Assembly (NCBI GenBank): GCA_052034115.1
Contig: JBPOIZ010000005.1
Coordinates: 21,551 to 85,550 of the forward strand
DNA from: Lutibacillus sp052034115
GTDB lineage: Bacteria; Actinomycetota; Actinomycetes; Actinomycetales; Dermatophilaceae
DNA length: 64,000 nucleotides
Direction of reading: 5' to 3'
In this document: positions 45,748-54,579 of the stretch, one piece after another
Layout: every line of letters begins with the position of its first letter
How positions within the stretch are numbered: the stretch's first letter is position 1
Notes under the pieces: model-generated
What the model was told of the DNA's origin: nothing
The model's input: the letters and a program-made list of their open reading frames with translations, nothing else
Databases searched by the model: none
Program-made: the position numbers and the translations under genes

Positions 45748-45994
45748 AGCCGGCGCGGCGGGCCCGGGCGTTGCGCCGCTTGAGCGTGCGCCGTTCGTCC
45801 TCGGAGAGGCCACCCCAGACACCGGCGTCCTGACCGGTCTCGATCGCCCACTTCAGGCAGGTGTCGATGACCGGGCAGGCGCGGCATACCGCCTTGGCCT
45901 CGTCGATCTGGGCGAGCGCCGGGCCGGTGTTCCCGATCGGGAAGAAGAGCTCCGGGTCTACGTCCAGGCACGCTGCACGATCGCGCCAGTCCAT
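45746..45994 (-). CDS. whiB1: WhiB-family iron-sulfur regulator (WhiB1 type)
   Basis: The 82-residue protein has the four cluster cysteines (AACLD, then CRACPVIDTC), the GVWGG turn and a basic tail (RRTLKRRNARARR), close to WhiB1, an essential nitric-oxide-sensitive regulator that binds sigma-A in mycobacteria. AGGAG lies 10 bases before the ATG at 45994. Upstream is a CRP-type site, matching the known cAMP control of whiB1 in M. tuberculosis. Confidence 0.95.
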   Translation of the reverse strand: MDWRDRAACLDVDPELFFPIGNTGPALAQIDEAKAVCRACPVIDTCLKWAIETGQDAGVWGGLSEDERRTLKRRNARARRAG

Positions 45995-46124
45995 GTGATC
46001 CAGCTCCTCGGTTGCATAACTCGTCGTCGGTGACCGGCATCGTCCCCTGCCGGCTGACCGCGTTCGCTCAGGTGTGGTCCGTGGGAGAACGCCCGGGACA
46101 ACCCGGATGTTCCGCCGACGACCA

Positions 46125-46140
46125 AGTGTGATGGCTCACC
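46125..46140. promoter_or_regulatory. CRP-type site upstream of whiB1
   Basis: AGTGTGATGGCTCACC keeps the GTG-N8-CAC core of actinobacterial CRP sites and lies about 131 bases before the whiB1 start. CRP-controlled whiB1 is known in mycobacteria. A second palindrome, GTGGCA-CAGA-TGCCAC, lies at 46159-46174. Confidence 0.5.
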
Positions 46141-46267
46141 AGGTCGCACGCAACACTCGTGGCACAGATGCCACTGGAATCACAGTCCCTGGGGGCCACC
46201 CCGTTGGCGGCTCCGACCCCGGGACGAACGTGGTGCGTGAGGAAGTATAGCCCGACCCGGCCCTCGG

Positions 46268-46273
46268 TAGGGT
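46268..46273 (+). promoter_or_regulatory. -10 box (TAGGGT) of the small membrane protein gene
   Basis: TAGGGT ends 8 bases before the GTG at 46281 and favours that start over the GTG at 46272. Confidence 0.5.
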
Positions 46274-46280
46274 GGGCTTC

Positions 46281-46637
46281 GTGAACCGCGTCGGAGCTGT
46301 CGCTGCCGGCCTGCAGGCACTCGTCCTGCTGGTCTTCGGCGGCTACTTCGTCCTGGGGACCCTCACCGGTCAGTCCTCGGACGCCGTCCGGGGGATGTCG
46401 GGGGGCCTGCTCATCCTGGTGACGGGCATCGGGCTCGGCGTGCTCGCCGCGGCGCTGTGGCGAGCGGATCGCCGCGGGCGGACCCCGGCGCTGGTGTGGG
46501 GAGCCCTCCTGGTCCCGGTGGCCATCACCATGGCGCAAAGCGAACAGCCACGCCTGGCTGTCGGGGTGGTCGCGACCCTGGTGCCGTTGGTGCTCGGCGC
46601 GCTGGCGATGTCGTCCGATCCGGCAGACGTCGGCTGA
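46281..46637 (+). CDS. Small membrane protein, four predicted spans
   Basis: The 118-residue protein is almost all hydrophobic, with segments near residues 8-30 (AAGLQALVLLVFGGYFVLG), 42-63 (GGLLILVTGIGLGVLAAAL), 73-90 (LVWGALLVPVAITMAQ) and 95-115. No family is recognised and no motif suggests a function. It lies between whiB1 and the convergent SGNH hydrolase gene. Confidence 0.7.
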   Translation: MNRVGAVAAGLQALVLLVFGGYFVLGTLTGQSSDAVRGMSGGLLILVTGIGLGVLAAALWRADRRGRTPALVWGALLVPVAITMAQSEQPRLAVGVVATLVPLVLGALAMSSDPADVG

Positions 46638-46683
46638 GTGCATCGCCGCGGTCAGCGCTGGGCTGCGCTCGCCGCTGGGCGGC

Positions 46684-47304
46684 TCAGCCGCGCAGCCAGG
46701 CCTCCCAGCCGTGGTGCAGGACCAGCCAGGCAATGAGCCCATACCCGACTTGGCCTGGGTGAACGCCATCGTCGCGAAGGTCGGGGGCCCATTGCTCGTG
46801 CCCGCGCATGGCACGGAAGCAGTCGACATACGGGATGCCGCGTCGCCCGCACACGTCCGCCTGCGCCTCGGACAGGACAGCCAGGTGGTCGTTGGTGGGC
46901 TCATCGAGCACCGGGGTGACCCCGACGACCAGCGGCGCGATCCCGGCGGCCACCGCGTCATCGAGCACGTTGGCCAGATGGAGTTTGGTTCGGGCCAGTG
47001 ACGTCCCGAAATGCAGGTCGGCCCCACCGGCTTGGATGACGAGCCGTCGGTCCGCGCCGGTGCGCCAACGGATGGCGGTCTCCGCACGCCATCGGCCGGC
47101 GACGTCACCGGTGCCCTGTCCCCGGACACCGAGGTTGTATGCCGTGACCTGCATCTCGTCGCTCTGGCTGCGCGCGACCACTCGCCCCACCCAGCCGAGC
47201 GCCTTCGGATCGCCGATACCCGCCACCAGGGACGCACCGACGAAGCAGACCACCACTTCGCGTCGTGCGACCGGGTCGCGGGGCAAAAGCACCTGGTCGG
47301 TCAT
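46684..47304 (-). CDS. SGNH/GDSL-type hydrolase
   Basis: The 206-residue protein has block I VGASLVAGIGD with the nucleophile Ser, a Gly block (YNLGVRGQGTGDV) and block V DDGVHPGQVGY with the Asp and His. Block III normally reads GxND; here it is GGADLHFG, so the Asn is replaced. It probably hydrolyses acyl or carbohydrate esters. It starts 4 bases after DUF6104 and belongs to the kgd transcript. Confidence 0.8.
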   Translation of the reverse strand: MTDQVLLPRDPVARREVVVCFVGASLVAGIGDPKALGWVGRVVARSQSDEMQVTAYNLGVRGQGTGDVAGRWRAETAIRWRTGADRRLVIQAGGADLHFGTSLARTKLHLANVLDDAVAAGIAPLVVGVTPVLDEPTNDHLAVLSEAQADVCGRRGIPYVDCFRAMRGHEQWAPDLRDDGVHPGQVGYGLIAWLVLHHGWEAWLRG

Positions 47305-47308
47305 CGGC

Positions 47309-47485
47309 TCACTCGTCCTCGTCGTCGAGGCGGGCGAGCCAGGTCGCCAGCCGCTCGATAGGTATCTCGTGCTCAGGGTGGAGGTCGACGAAGACGCGCA
47401 ACTGGTCGGCGATCCAGGCCAGGCTCACCTGGTCCTCGCCGCGTCGCTCGGCCAGCTCCTCGATGCCCCGGTCGGTGAAGTACAT
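47309..47485 (-). CDS. DUF6104 family protein
   Basis: This 58-residue gene is short but clear. I translated it on the minus strand: it starts MYFTDRGIEELAERRGE and ends ERLATWLARLDDEDE, with VSLAWIADQLRVFVDLHPE in between, which matches DUF6104, a tiny actinobacterial family usually encoded right after kgd. The stop is 4 bases from the SGNH gene start and the start is 6 bases after the kgd stop, so all three form one operon. Function unknown. Confidence 0.85.
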   Translation of the reverse strand: MYFTDRGIEELAERRGEDQVSLAWIADQLRVFVDLHPEHEIPIERLATWLARLDDEDE

Positions 47486-47491
47486 GTCCGG

Positions 47492-50400
47492 TCAGCGGTT
47501 GAAGGCGGCGGCGATGAGCTCGACCTGTTCGGCCTCGTGCTTCTTGTGCGAGCCGGTGGCCGGTGACGCCGAGGCCCTGCGAGCCACCACCCGCAGCGGT
47601 CGGTGCTCGCCCAGCTCGGCCAGCGCCTCGGGCAGGTTGAGGGCCATGAAGGGCCAGGCGCCCTGGTTGCGCGGCTCGTCCTGCACCCACACCAGTTCGG
47701 CGTTCGGGTATGCCGATACCGCATCGGCCAGCTCCGCCCCCGGCACCGGGTGCAGCTGCTCGACTCGCAGGATCGCCGTGGTCGTGTCGCCGCGCGTCGC
47801 TCGCTCGGCCTCCAGGTCATAGACGACCTTGCCGGAGCACAGGACCACCCGGGTCACGGCGCCGCCGTCCAGCGTCATCCGGTCCGGCAGCACCGGGCGG
47901 AAGGTGCCCGTCGTGAAGTCATCGGGGGCGCTGGAGGCGGCCTTGAGGCGCAGCATGGACTTGGGGGTGAACACGATGAGTGGCCGGCGCGGGCGGGCGT
48001 AGGCCTGACGTCGCAACAGGTGGAAGTAGGACGCCGGAGTCGAAGGATAGGCGACGGTCATGTTCTCCTGGGCGCACAACTGGAGGTAGCGCTCGATGCG
48101 CGCCGAGCTGTGGTCCGGCCCCTGCCCCTCGTAACCGTGCGGCAGGAGGAGCACCACGGAGGAGCGCTGGCCCCACTTCTGTTCCGAGGACGAGACGAAC
48201 TCGTCGATGATCGTCTGGGCACCGTCGGCGAAGTCACCGAACTGGGCCTCCCACATGACCAGGGCGTCGGGGCGTTCGACCGAGTAGCCGTACTCGAAAC
48301 CCATCGCGGCATACTCGGACAGCAGCGAGTCGTAGACCCAGAACTTGCCCTGGTCGGGGGAAAGGGCGGTCAGCGGAGACCATTCTGCGGCGGTGTTCTT
48401 GTCGATGAGGACGGCATGCCGCTGCACGAAGGTGCCGCGCCGTGAGTCCTGTCCCGCCAAGCGGACCGGCGTGCCCTCCATGAGCAGCGAGCCGATGGCG
48501 ATGAGCTCGCCCATGCCCCAGTCGATGCCCCCGTCACGCACCATGGCGGCCCGCCGGTCGAGCAGTTGGCGCAGCTTGGGGTGGACAGTGAACCCTTCGG
48601 GCACGGCGACGAAGGCATCGCCGATGTGCTGCAGGGTCTGCGCCGAGATCGCCGTCTGCGTCGGTGCCACGGCTCGGGCGGGCTGGTCGGCGACCTGGGC
48701 GGACGGCTTGCCGAGCCCGCCGTGCCCCTCCGCGTCGGTGCCTTCGTCCCCCACGTCGGTCTCGTGGTCGGAGTGTGGCTTGGCCGCATCACGGGACTCG
48801 ATGAAGACGGTCTCCAACTTGCGCTGGTAGTCGCGAAGCGCTGCTTCGGCGTCCTCGATGGAGATGTCGCCCCGGCCGACGAGGGCCTCGGTGTAGAGCT
48901 TGCGGACGCTGCGCTTGGCCTCGATGAGGCGATACATCAGCGGCTGGGTCATCGACGGGTCATCGCCCTCGTTGTGGCCGCGGCGGCGGTAGCACACCAT
49001 GTCGACGACGACGTCCTTGTGGAACTCCTGCCGGAACTCGTAGGCCATCGCGGCGACCCGCACGCAGGCCTCGGGATCGTCACCGTTGACGTGGAAGATC
49101 GGGGCCTGGATCATCCTGGCGACATCGGTGGAGTAGACCGACGACCGGGACGACGACGGTGCCGTGGTGAAGCCCACCTGGTTGTTGATGACCACGTGGA
49201 TGGTGCCCCCGGTGCGGTAGCCGCGCAGCTGGGATTGCTGGAGCGTCTCGGCGACGACCCCCTGTCCGGCGAAGGCCGCATCCCCGTGCAGCAGGATCGG
49301 CAGGACCGTGAAGGCCTCACCACCGAGGTCGAGACGGTCCTGCTTGGCCCGGACGATTCCGGTCAGGACCGGGTCGACGGCCTCCAGGTGCGAGGGGTTC
49401 GCGGCCAGGTAGACCTTCGTGCGTGCGCCGGCCTCGGAGACGAACTCACCCTCGGTGCCCAGGTGGTACTTGACATCCCCGGAGCCCTGCACGGAGTTGG
49501 GGTCCGCCTTGCCCTCGAACTCCCGGAAGATCTGCGCATAGGACTTGCCGGCGATGTTCGCCAGGACGTTGAGCCGACCGCGGTGCGGCATCCCGATGCA
49601 GACCTCGTCCAGTGCGTCCTCGGCGGCGTGCACGAGGATCATGTCGAGCAGCGCGATGACCGACTCGCCGCCCTCGAGGGAGAACCGCTTCTGGCCGACG
49701 AACTTGGTCTGCAGGAAGGTCTCGAAGGCCTCCGCCGCGTTGAGCCGGCGCAGGATCCGCATCTGCTCCTCGCGGCTGGGCTTCTCGTGCGGCACCTCGA
49801 CCCGCTGCTGGATCCATCGCCGCTGGTCCGGGTCCTGGATGTGCATGTACTCGATGCCGACCGTGCGGCAGTAGGAGTCGCGCAGGATCCCGAGGATCTT
49901 GCGCAGTTTGAGGAAGGACTCGCCGCCGAAGCCGCCCGTGGCGAAGTGGCGGTCGAGGTCCCACAAGGTCAGCCCGTGGCTGGTGACATCGAGGTCCGGG
50001 TGTCGACGCTGGTGGTATTCCAGCGGGTCGGTGTCGGCCATGAGGTGGCCCCGGACCCGGTAGGCGTGGATGAGCTCCTGCACGCGGGCGACCTTGTTGA
50101 TGTCGTCGTCGTGGGTTGCCGAGATGTCCTGGACCCACCGAACGGGCTCATAGGGGATGGCCAGCGTCTCGAAGATCTCGTCGTAGAACCCCTCCTCGCC
50201 GAGGAGGAGCTGGTGGACGATGCGCAGGAAGTCGCCGCTCTGGGCGCCCTGGATGATCCGGTGGTCGTAGGTCGAGGTGAGCGTGAGGATCTTGCTCACG
50301 GCGTTGCGGTTCAGCGTCTCGGTGCTGGCGCCCTGCCATTCGGCCGGGTACTCCATCGCGCCGACGCCGATGATCGTGCCCTGGCCCGGCATGAGGCGGG

Positions 50401-51295
50401 GCACCGAGTGGACGGTGCCGATGGTGCCCGGGTTGGTCAGCGAGATCGTGGTGCCCTGGAAGTCCTCGACGGTCAGTTTCCCGGTGCGCGCCTTGCGCAC
50501 GATCTCCTCGTATGCCGACCAGAACGCACCGAACGTCATCGTGTCGGCGGCCTTGATCGACGGGACGAGTAGCTGCCGGGTGCCATCGGGCTTGGCGATG
50601 TCGATGGCCAGGCCGAGGTTGACGCGCTCCGGGCGAACGACCGACGGCTTTCCGTCGATCTCGGCGTATGCGTCGTTCATGGCGGGTAGCACCCGCAATG
50701 CCTTGACCAGGGCGTAGCCGATGATGTGCGTGAAGGACACCTTGCCGCCCCGCGTGCGACGCAGGTGGTTGTTGATGACGACACGGTTGTCGATGAGCAG
50801 CTTGGCCGGCACCGAGCGCACGCTGGTGGCGGTGGGGACGGCGAGCGAGGCCTCCATGTTCGTCACGACCCGGGCGGCAGGACCGCGCAGGGTCGTGACG
50901 GCACCCGGGGTCGGTGGCGCCGCGGCAGCTGCTCCTGGCGTCGTGGCGGGCATCGCAGCCGGGGCAGCGGCTGCCGTCGGGGCACTGGCCGGGGCGGTGG
51001 CCGGGGCACTGGCCGGGGCGGTCGTCGCCGGAGCCGTGGGGGCACCAGGAACCGCGGCGGTAGCGGGAGCCGTGGGGGCGGCGGTCGGCGGGGCGTCGGC
51101 CGCGGTGGCCTGGGCCGGCGTGGGCGCACTGGCGCCGGAGAGGTACTTGTTGCCGGGGCGGTAGCCCTCGAAGAAGTCCCACCAGGCCGGGTCGACCTGC
51201 GTGCGGTCGGCGAGGAACTGTTCGTAGAGCTCGTCGACGAACCACTCGTTCGGGCCGAATGCCGCCATCGTGTCGCTGGTCTGTGGGTCGGGCAC
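47492..51295 (-). CDS. kgd: 2-oxoglutarate decarboxylase/dehydrogenase, fused E1/E2 (Kgd/OdhA)
   Basis: From the GTG at 51295 (AAGAGG 6 bases upstream; an ATG at 51319 adds 8 residues) the protein has 1267 residues. It starts with the SucA N-terminal peptide (FGPNEWFVDELYEQFL), has an Ala/Pro/Thr-rich linker, an E2-type acyltransferase domain (IGYALVKALRVLPAMNDAY to DHRIIQGAQSGDFLR) without a lipoyl domain, and the thiamine-diphosphate E1 domain (for example GMPHRGRLNVLANI). It oxidatively decarboxylates 2-oxoglutarate in the TCA cycle and is normally inhibited by the FHA protein GarA/OdhI. Found with DUF6104 downstream. Confidence 0.96.
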   Translation of the reverse strand: MPDPQTSDTMAAFGPNEWFVDELYEQFLADRTQVDPAWWDFFEGYRPGNKYLSGASAPTPAQATAADAPPTAAPTAPATAAVPGAPTAPATTAPASAPATAPASAPTAAAAPAAMPATTPGAAAAAPPTPGAVTTLRGPAARVVTNMEASLAVPTATSVRSVPAKLLIDNRVVINNHLRRTRGGKVSFTHIIGYALVKALRVLPAMNDAYAEIDGKPSVVRPERVNLGLAIDIAKPDGTRQLLVPSIKAADTMTFGAFWSAYEEIVRKARTGKLTVEDFQGTTISLTNPGTIGTVHSVPRLMPGQGTIIGVGAMEYPAEWQGASTETLNRNAVSKILTLTSTYDHRIIQGAQSGDFLRIVHQLLLGEEGFYDEIFETLAIPYEPVRWVQDISATHDDDINKVARVQELIHAYRVRGHLMADTDPLEYHQRRHPDLDVTSHGLTLWDLDRHFATGGFGGESFLKLRKILGILRDSYCRTVGIEYMHIQDPDQRRWIQQRVEVPHEKPSREEQMRILRRLNAAEAFETFLQTKFVGQKRFSLEGGESVIALLDMILVHAAEDALDEVCIGMPHRGRLNVLANIAGKSYAQIFREFEGKADPNSVQGSGDVKYHLGTEGEFVSEAGARTKVYLAANPSHLEAVDPVLTGIVRAKQDRLDLGGEAFTVLPILLHGDAAFAGQGVVAETLQQSQLRGYRTGGTIHVVINNQVGFTTAPSSSRSSVYSTDVARMIQAPIFHVNGDDPEACVRVAAMAYEFRQEFHKDVVVDMVCYRRRGHNEGDDPSMTQPLMYRLIEAKRSVRKLYTEALVGRGDISIEDAEAALRDYQRKLETVFIESRDAAKPHSDHETDVGDEGTDAEGHGGLGKPSAQVADQPARAVAPTQTAISAQTLQHIGDAFVAVPEGFTVHPKLRQLLDRRAAMVRDGGIDWGMGELIAIGSLLMEGTPVRLAGQDSRRGTFVQRHAVLIDKNTAAEWSPLTALSPDQGKFWVYDSLLSEYAAMGFEYGYSVERPDALVMWEAQFGDFADGAQTIIDEFVSSSEQKWGQRSSVVLLLPHGYEGQGPDHSSARIERYLQLCAQENMTVAYPSTPASYFHLLRRQAYARPRRPLIVFTPKSMLRLKAASSAPDDFTTGTFRPVLPDRMTLDGGAVTRVVLCSGKVVYDLEAERATRGDTTTAILRVEQLHPVPGAELADAVSAYPNAELVWVQDEPRNQGAWPFMALNLPEALAELGEHRPLRVVARRASASPATGSHKKHEAEQVELIAAAFNR
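50978..51025. repeat. Two 24-base direct repeats in the kgd linker
   Basis: The units at 50978-51001 and 51002-51025 differ at three bases. They encode the PASAPATA-type linker of Kgd on the minus strand and can vary in copy number by slippage. Confidence 0.7.
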
Positions 51296-51350
51296 GTCTG
51301 GCCTCTTTCGCGTCGACATCGACCGCAGGGCGCGGGAAGGACGGGTCCAA

Positions 51351-51356
51351 GACTAT
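51351..51356 (-). promoter_or_regulatory. -10 box (TAGTCT) of kgd
   Basis: On the minus strand TAGTCT lies about 55 bases before the GTG at 51295 and 31 before the ATG at 51319, which is in the normal range for a leadered transcript. Confidence 0.4.
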
Positions 51357-51406
51357 CGCCGCGTGCCGGGTCCCCAGCCCGGGCGTCCGTGGTCCGGGGG
51401 CTCGGT

Positions 51407-52204
51407 TCAGCCGACGTCCCGGCGACTCGTCAGCCAGGTGCCGAGTCCGCTCATGAACGCTGCGTACCCGGCCAGGACCAAGGCGGCCGCCCACCAGGAC
51501 AGCCGTTCGCCCATGCCGGAGGTCATGTCGACGGCCTCGGTCGTCGCGCTCGACGCCATACCGGGGAGGAACTTGGCGAATGCAGGTCCCCACGACTGGA
51601 AGACGAGGATGAGGCCGAGGATGGGCTCGACGATCCAGGCGAACCCCACCGAGATGAGCAGCGCCGCGAGCTGGTTGGGGATCAGGATGCCGGCACCGAG
51701 ACCGATGAGCGCCCACAGGCCCAGGACGAGCAGGGCCAGGGCCAGGGTGCGCCAGATCCCGGCCGGGAAGGGGCTCACGCCATACCCGTTGAGCATCAGT
51801 GCGCCGACGCCGACCGAACCGGCGAGCGAGATGAGGCCGTAGAACACGCCGACGAGGAGCAGGGCCAGGACCTTGCCGAGCATGACGCGCCACCGCTTCG
51901 GCGTTGCGAGCAGCGTCGCCGAGATCGTCTTGTGGCGATATTCGGCGCCGACGCACAGCACACCGATGACCAAGGTGAGCAGGTAGGCGATCTGCACGCC
52001 GCCGGTGTAGACCGAGCGCGCGAGCATGAGGTCGCTCACCGGCAGGGTGCGACCGTCGGCGGTCTCGGCCATACCCCCGCTGTGCAGGCCCCATGCCCAC
52101 AGGGCGGCGAAGCCCCCGCCGGCCAGCAGGGTGCCGATCGCCATGCCCCACCACATGCGGGTGGTGAAGATCTTGAGCAGTTCGGAACGGACGATGCCGA
52201 CCAT
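51407..52204 (-). CDS. ABC-2 type transporter permease
   Basis: The 265-residue protein has six hydrophobic segments (for example VQIAYLLTLVIGVLCVG, ALALLVLGLWALIGLGAGI) after MVGIVRSELLKIFTTRMWW, the usual start of ABC-2 permeases. It starts one base after the stop of the ATPase gene, so it is the membrane part of the same exporter. Cargo is unknown; such simple pairs often export drugs or lipids. Confidence 0.88.
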   Translation of the reverse strand: MVGIVRSELLKIFTTRMWWGMAIGTLLAGGGFAALWAWGLHSGGMAETADGRTLPVSDLMLARSVYTGGVQIAYLLTLVIGVLCVGAEYRHKTISATLLATPKRWRVMLGKVLALLLVGVFYGLISLAGSVGVGALMLNGYGVSPFPAGIWRTLALALLVLGLWALIGLGAGILIPNQLAALLISVGFAWIVEPILGLILVFQSWGPAFAKFLPGMASSATTEAVDMTSGMGERLSWWAAALVLAGYAAFMSGLGTWLTSRRDVG

Positions 52205-52205
52205 G

Positions 52206-53135
52206 TCAGGCCTCCGGGGTGTGCGCGGCAGACCGGTTGCGGTCGGCGTGCTGGGTCGTCACGGTGAAGTAGAGCTCCTCGAGCGCCGCGCGCCGGGGGG
52301 TCAGCCCGTAGATCGGTATGCCGGCGGCCAGGGCGAGGTCGCCGATCTGGACCAGGTCGCTGGAGTGGACGAGGAGCGTGCCGTCGCCACTGTCGGGCGA
52401 CGTGTCGATCCCGTGGGCGTGCAGCGCCTCGGCCAGCGCGGCCGGCCGACTCGTGCGAACCTGCGCGGTCGGTGCGCCGCGCAGGGACTCGACCGAGCCG
52501 GCCGCGACCAGGCGGCCGTTGGCGATGATCGCCACGTCATCGGCCATCTGGTCGACCTCGGACAGCAGGTGGCTCGAGACGAGAACCGTGCGGCCTTGGT
52601 CGGCCAGCATGCGCAGCACACCACGCAGCCAGCGGATGCCCTCTGGGTCCAACCCGTTCGACGGCTCGTCCAGGACGAGGACCCGGGGGTCGCCGAGCAG
52701 TGCAGCGGCCAGCCCGAGCCGTTGACGCATACCCATCGAGTACTCTCCGGCGCGCTTGCGCGCCGCCGCGGGGATGCCGACCAGCTCGAGCAACTCATCG
52801 ACCCGCGAATCCGGTATGTCGGCCGCCGCGGCAAGCACCCGCAGGTGGTCCCGACCCGAACGGCCAGGGTGGAAGCTCGTCGCCTCGAGTGCGGCACCTA
52901 CCACGCTGAGCGGGCGGCGCAGCTCGACATAGGGCACGCCGCCGATCGTCGAGCTGCCCGACGTCGGACGGACCAGACCGAGGATCATCCGCAAGGTGGT
53001 GGTCTTTCCGGCGCCGTTCGGGCCGAGGAAGCCGGTGACGCGGCCGGGCTGCACCGCCAGGTCCAGACCCTCGACAGCGGCGAAGCTGCCGAACCGTTTC
53101 GTCAGACCTTGGGTCTGGATGGGGAAGTCCGTCAT
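52206..53135 (-). CDS. ABC transporter ATP-binding protein
   Basis: The 309-residue ATPase has Walker A LGPNGAGKTTTLRM, signature YSMGMRQRLGLAAALL, Walker B VLVLDEPSNGLDPEG and the H-loop VSSHLLSEVDQMA. The C-terminal part follows the DrrA-like type. The ATG at 53135 (MTDFPIQTQGLTKRFGSF) is the natural start; a longer reading to 53264 overlaps the divergent gene. With the permease it forms a two-gene exporter. Confidence 0.93.
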   Translation of the reverse strand: MTDFPIQTQGLTKRFGSFAAVEGLDLAVQPGRVTGFLGPNGAGKTTTLRMILGLVRPTSGSSTIGGVPYVELRRPLSVVGAALEATSFHPGRSGRDHLRVLAAAADIPDSRVDELLELVGIPAAARKRAGEYSMGMRQRLGLAAALLGDPRVLVLDEPSNGLDPEGIRWLRGVLRMLADQGRTVLVSSHLLSEVDQMADDVAIIANGRLVAAGSVESLRGAPTAQVRTSRPAALAEALHAHGIDTSPDSGDGTLLVHSSDLVQIGDLALAAGIPIYGLTPRRAALEELYFTVTTQHADRNRSAAHTPEA

Positions 53136-53247
53136 GCCTCCATCCAAACATCCGCTCGGGGCGGTTGCCTCCGCCGAGGCGATGACCGGCCGGTTCCGTC
53201 GCGCGGGGGAGAGGATCCATGCGGCGGTGCGAGCCGCGCCGACCTCA

Positions 53248-53253
53248 TAGGAT
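53248..53253 (+). promoter_or_regulatory. -10 box (TAGGAT) of the first CNNM gene
   Basis: TAGGAT ends 9 bases before the ATG at 53263, a leaderless or near-leaderless start. Confidence 0.45.
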
Positions 53254-53262
53254 GTCCCGACC

Positions 53263-54579
53263 ATGACCGAGTGGCTCTACCTCGCCCTGGCCACGGCCCT
53301 GACCCTGGGGACGTCGGTCTTCGTCGCAGCGGAGTTCTCCCTCGTCGCGCTCGACCGGCCAGCGGTCCAGCGGGTGTACGACGAGGGCGACGCGCGGGCC
53401 GGCAGCGTCCTGACCTCGCTGCGGCAGCTGTCCACCCAGCTGTCGGCCGCCCAGGTGGGGATCACCCTGACCACCCTGGTGGTCGGCTTCCTCGCGCAGC
53501 CCTCGATCGGTGCCCTGCTGACGCGGGCGCTGGCGGGTCTGGGCTGGTCGGAAGGCATCGTGGCCACCGTGACCGCGGTCGCCGCGCTGTTGCTCGCCAC
53601 CGTCTTCTCCATGGTCATCGGCGAGCTCGTCCCGCAGTTCCTCGGGATCTCGGCCCCGCTGCCGACCGCCAAGGTGGTGGCCGGACCGGTGCGGATCTTC
53701 TCCACACTGGCCCGCCCGCTCATCGCCGTCCTCAACGGCTCGGCGAACGCGGCGTTGCGTGGCGTCGGCATCGAGCCGCAGGAGGAGCTCTCCGGGGCCC
53801 GGACGCCGCAGGAACTGGCCAGTCTGGTGCGCCGCTCGGCAGCGGCCGGGGTCCTCGACGAAGACACCGCCCGGCTGCTCACGCGCTCCCTCGACTTCGG
53901 TGATCGGACTGCCCTCGACGTCATGACCCCGCGCCCGCAGTGCGTGGCCGTCGAACGCACGGCGACCGCGGCCGACCTCATCGACCTGGCGCGGGAGAGC
54001 GGGCTGTCCCGGTTTCCCGTCCTGGACGAGGACTGGGACGACGTCGACGGCATCGTCCATCTCAAGCGTGCGGTGGCCGTCCCCGTCGCGCGGCGGGGCA
54101 AGGTGCCGGTGTCGGCCCTCATGGATCCCGCGCTGCTCGTGCCGGAGACGATCCGGCTGCACCCGCTCCTGGTGCAACTGCGCGACAGTGGACTACAGCT
54201 GGCCGTGGTCGTCGACGAGCATGGTGGGACCTCCGGGGTGGTGTCCCTGGAGGACGTCGTCGAGGAACTCGTCGGCGATGTCAGTGACGAGCACGATGTC
54301 GCCCGGCCGGCCGGTCAGGCACTCCAGGACGGTGCCTGGGCGCTGCCCGGCCAGTGGCGACCCGACGAGGTGCGCAACGCCCTGGGGGCTCTGGTGCCGG
54401 ACGGGATCCACTACGAGACGATCGGCGGCTTCGTCATGGCGGCGCTGGGGCGGATCCCCGCGGTCGGCGACGCGGTCGCCATACCGGGGTGGACCATCCA
54501 GGTCGTGGCGATGGACGGGCGGCGGGTCGAGCGGGTGCTCTTCCTGCCGGTGGCCGCCGACGAGGCGGCGACGCGATGA
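53263..54579 (+). CDS. CNNM/DUF21-CBS membrane protein (CorC/HlyC family), first copy
   Basis: The 438-residue protein has a CNNM (DUF21) transmembrane domain (residues 1-190, with AAEFSLVALDRPAVQ and LVPQFLG), a tandem CBS pair near 215-330 (DVMTPRPQCVAVE, VVDEHGGTSGVVSLEDVVEELVGD) and a C-terminal CorC_HlyC domain (FVMAALGRIPAVGD). Relatives take part in Mg2+/Co2+ export or efflux control. It overlaps the second copy by 4 bases (ATGA). Confidence 0.92.
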   Translation: MTEWLYLALATALTLGTSVFVAAEFSLVALDRPAVQRVYDEGDARAGSVLTSLRQLSTQLSAAQVGITLTTLVVGFLAQPSIGALLTRALAGLGWSEGIVATVTAVAALLLATVFSMVIGELVPQFLGISAPLPTAKVVAGPVRIFSTLARPLIAVLNGSANAALRGVGIEPQEELSGARTPQELASLVRRSAAAGVLDEDTARLLTRSLDFGDRTALDVMTPRPQCVAVERTATAADLIDLARESGLSRFPVLDEDWDDVDGIVHLKRAVAVPVARRGKVPVSALMDPALLVPETIRLHPLLVQLRDSGLQLAVVVDEHGGTSGVVSLEDVVEELVGDVSDEHDVARPAGQALQDGAWALPGQWRPDEVRNALGALVPDGIHYETIGGFVMAALGRIPAVGDAVAIPGWTIQVVAMDGRRVERVLFLPVAADEAATR

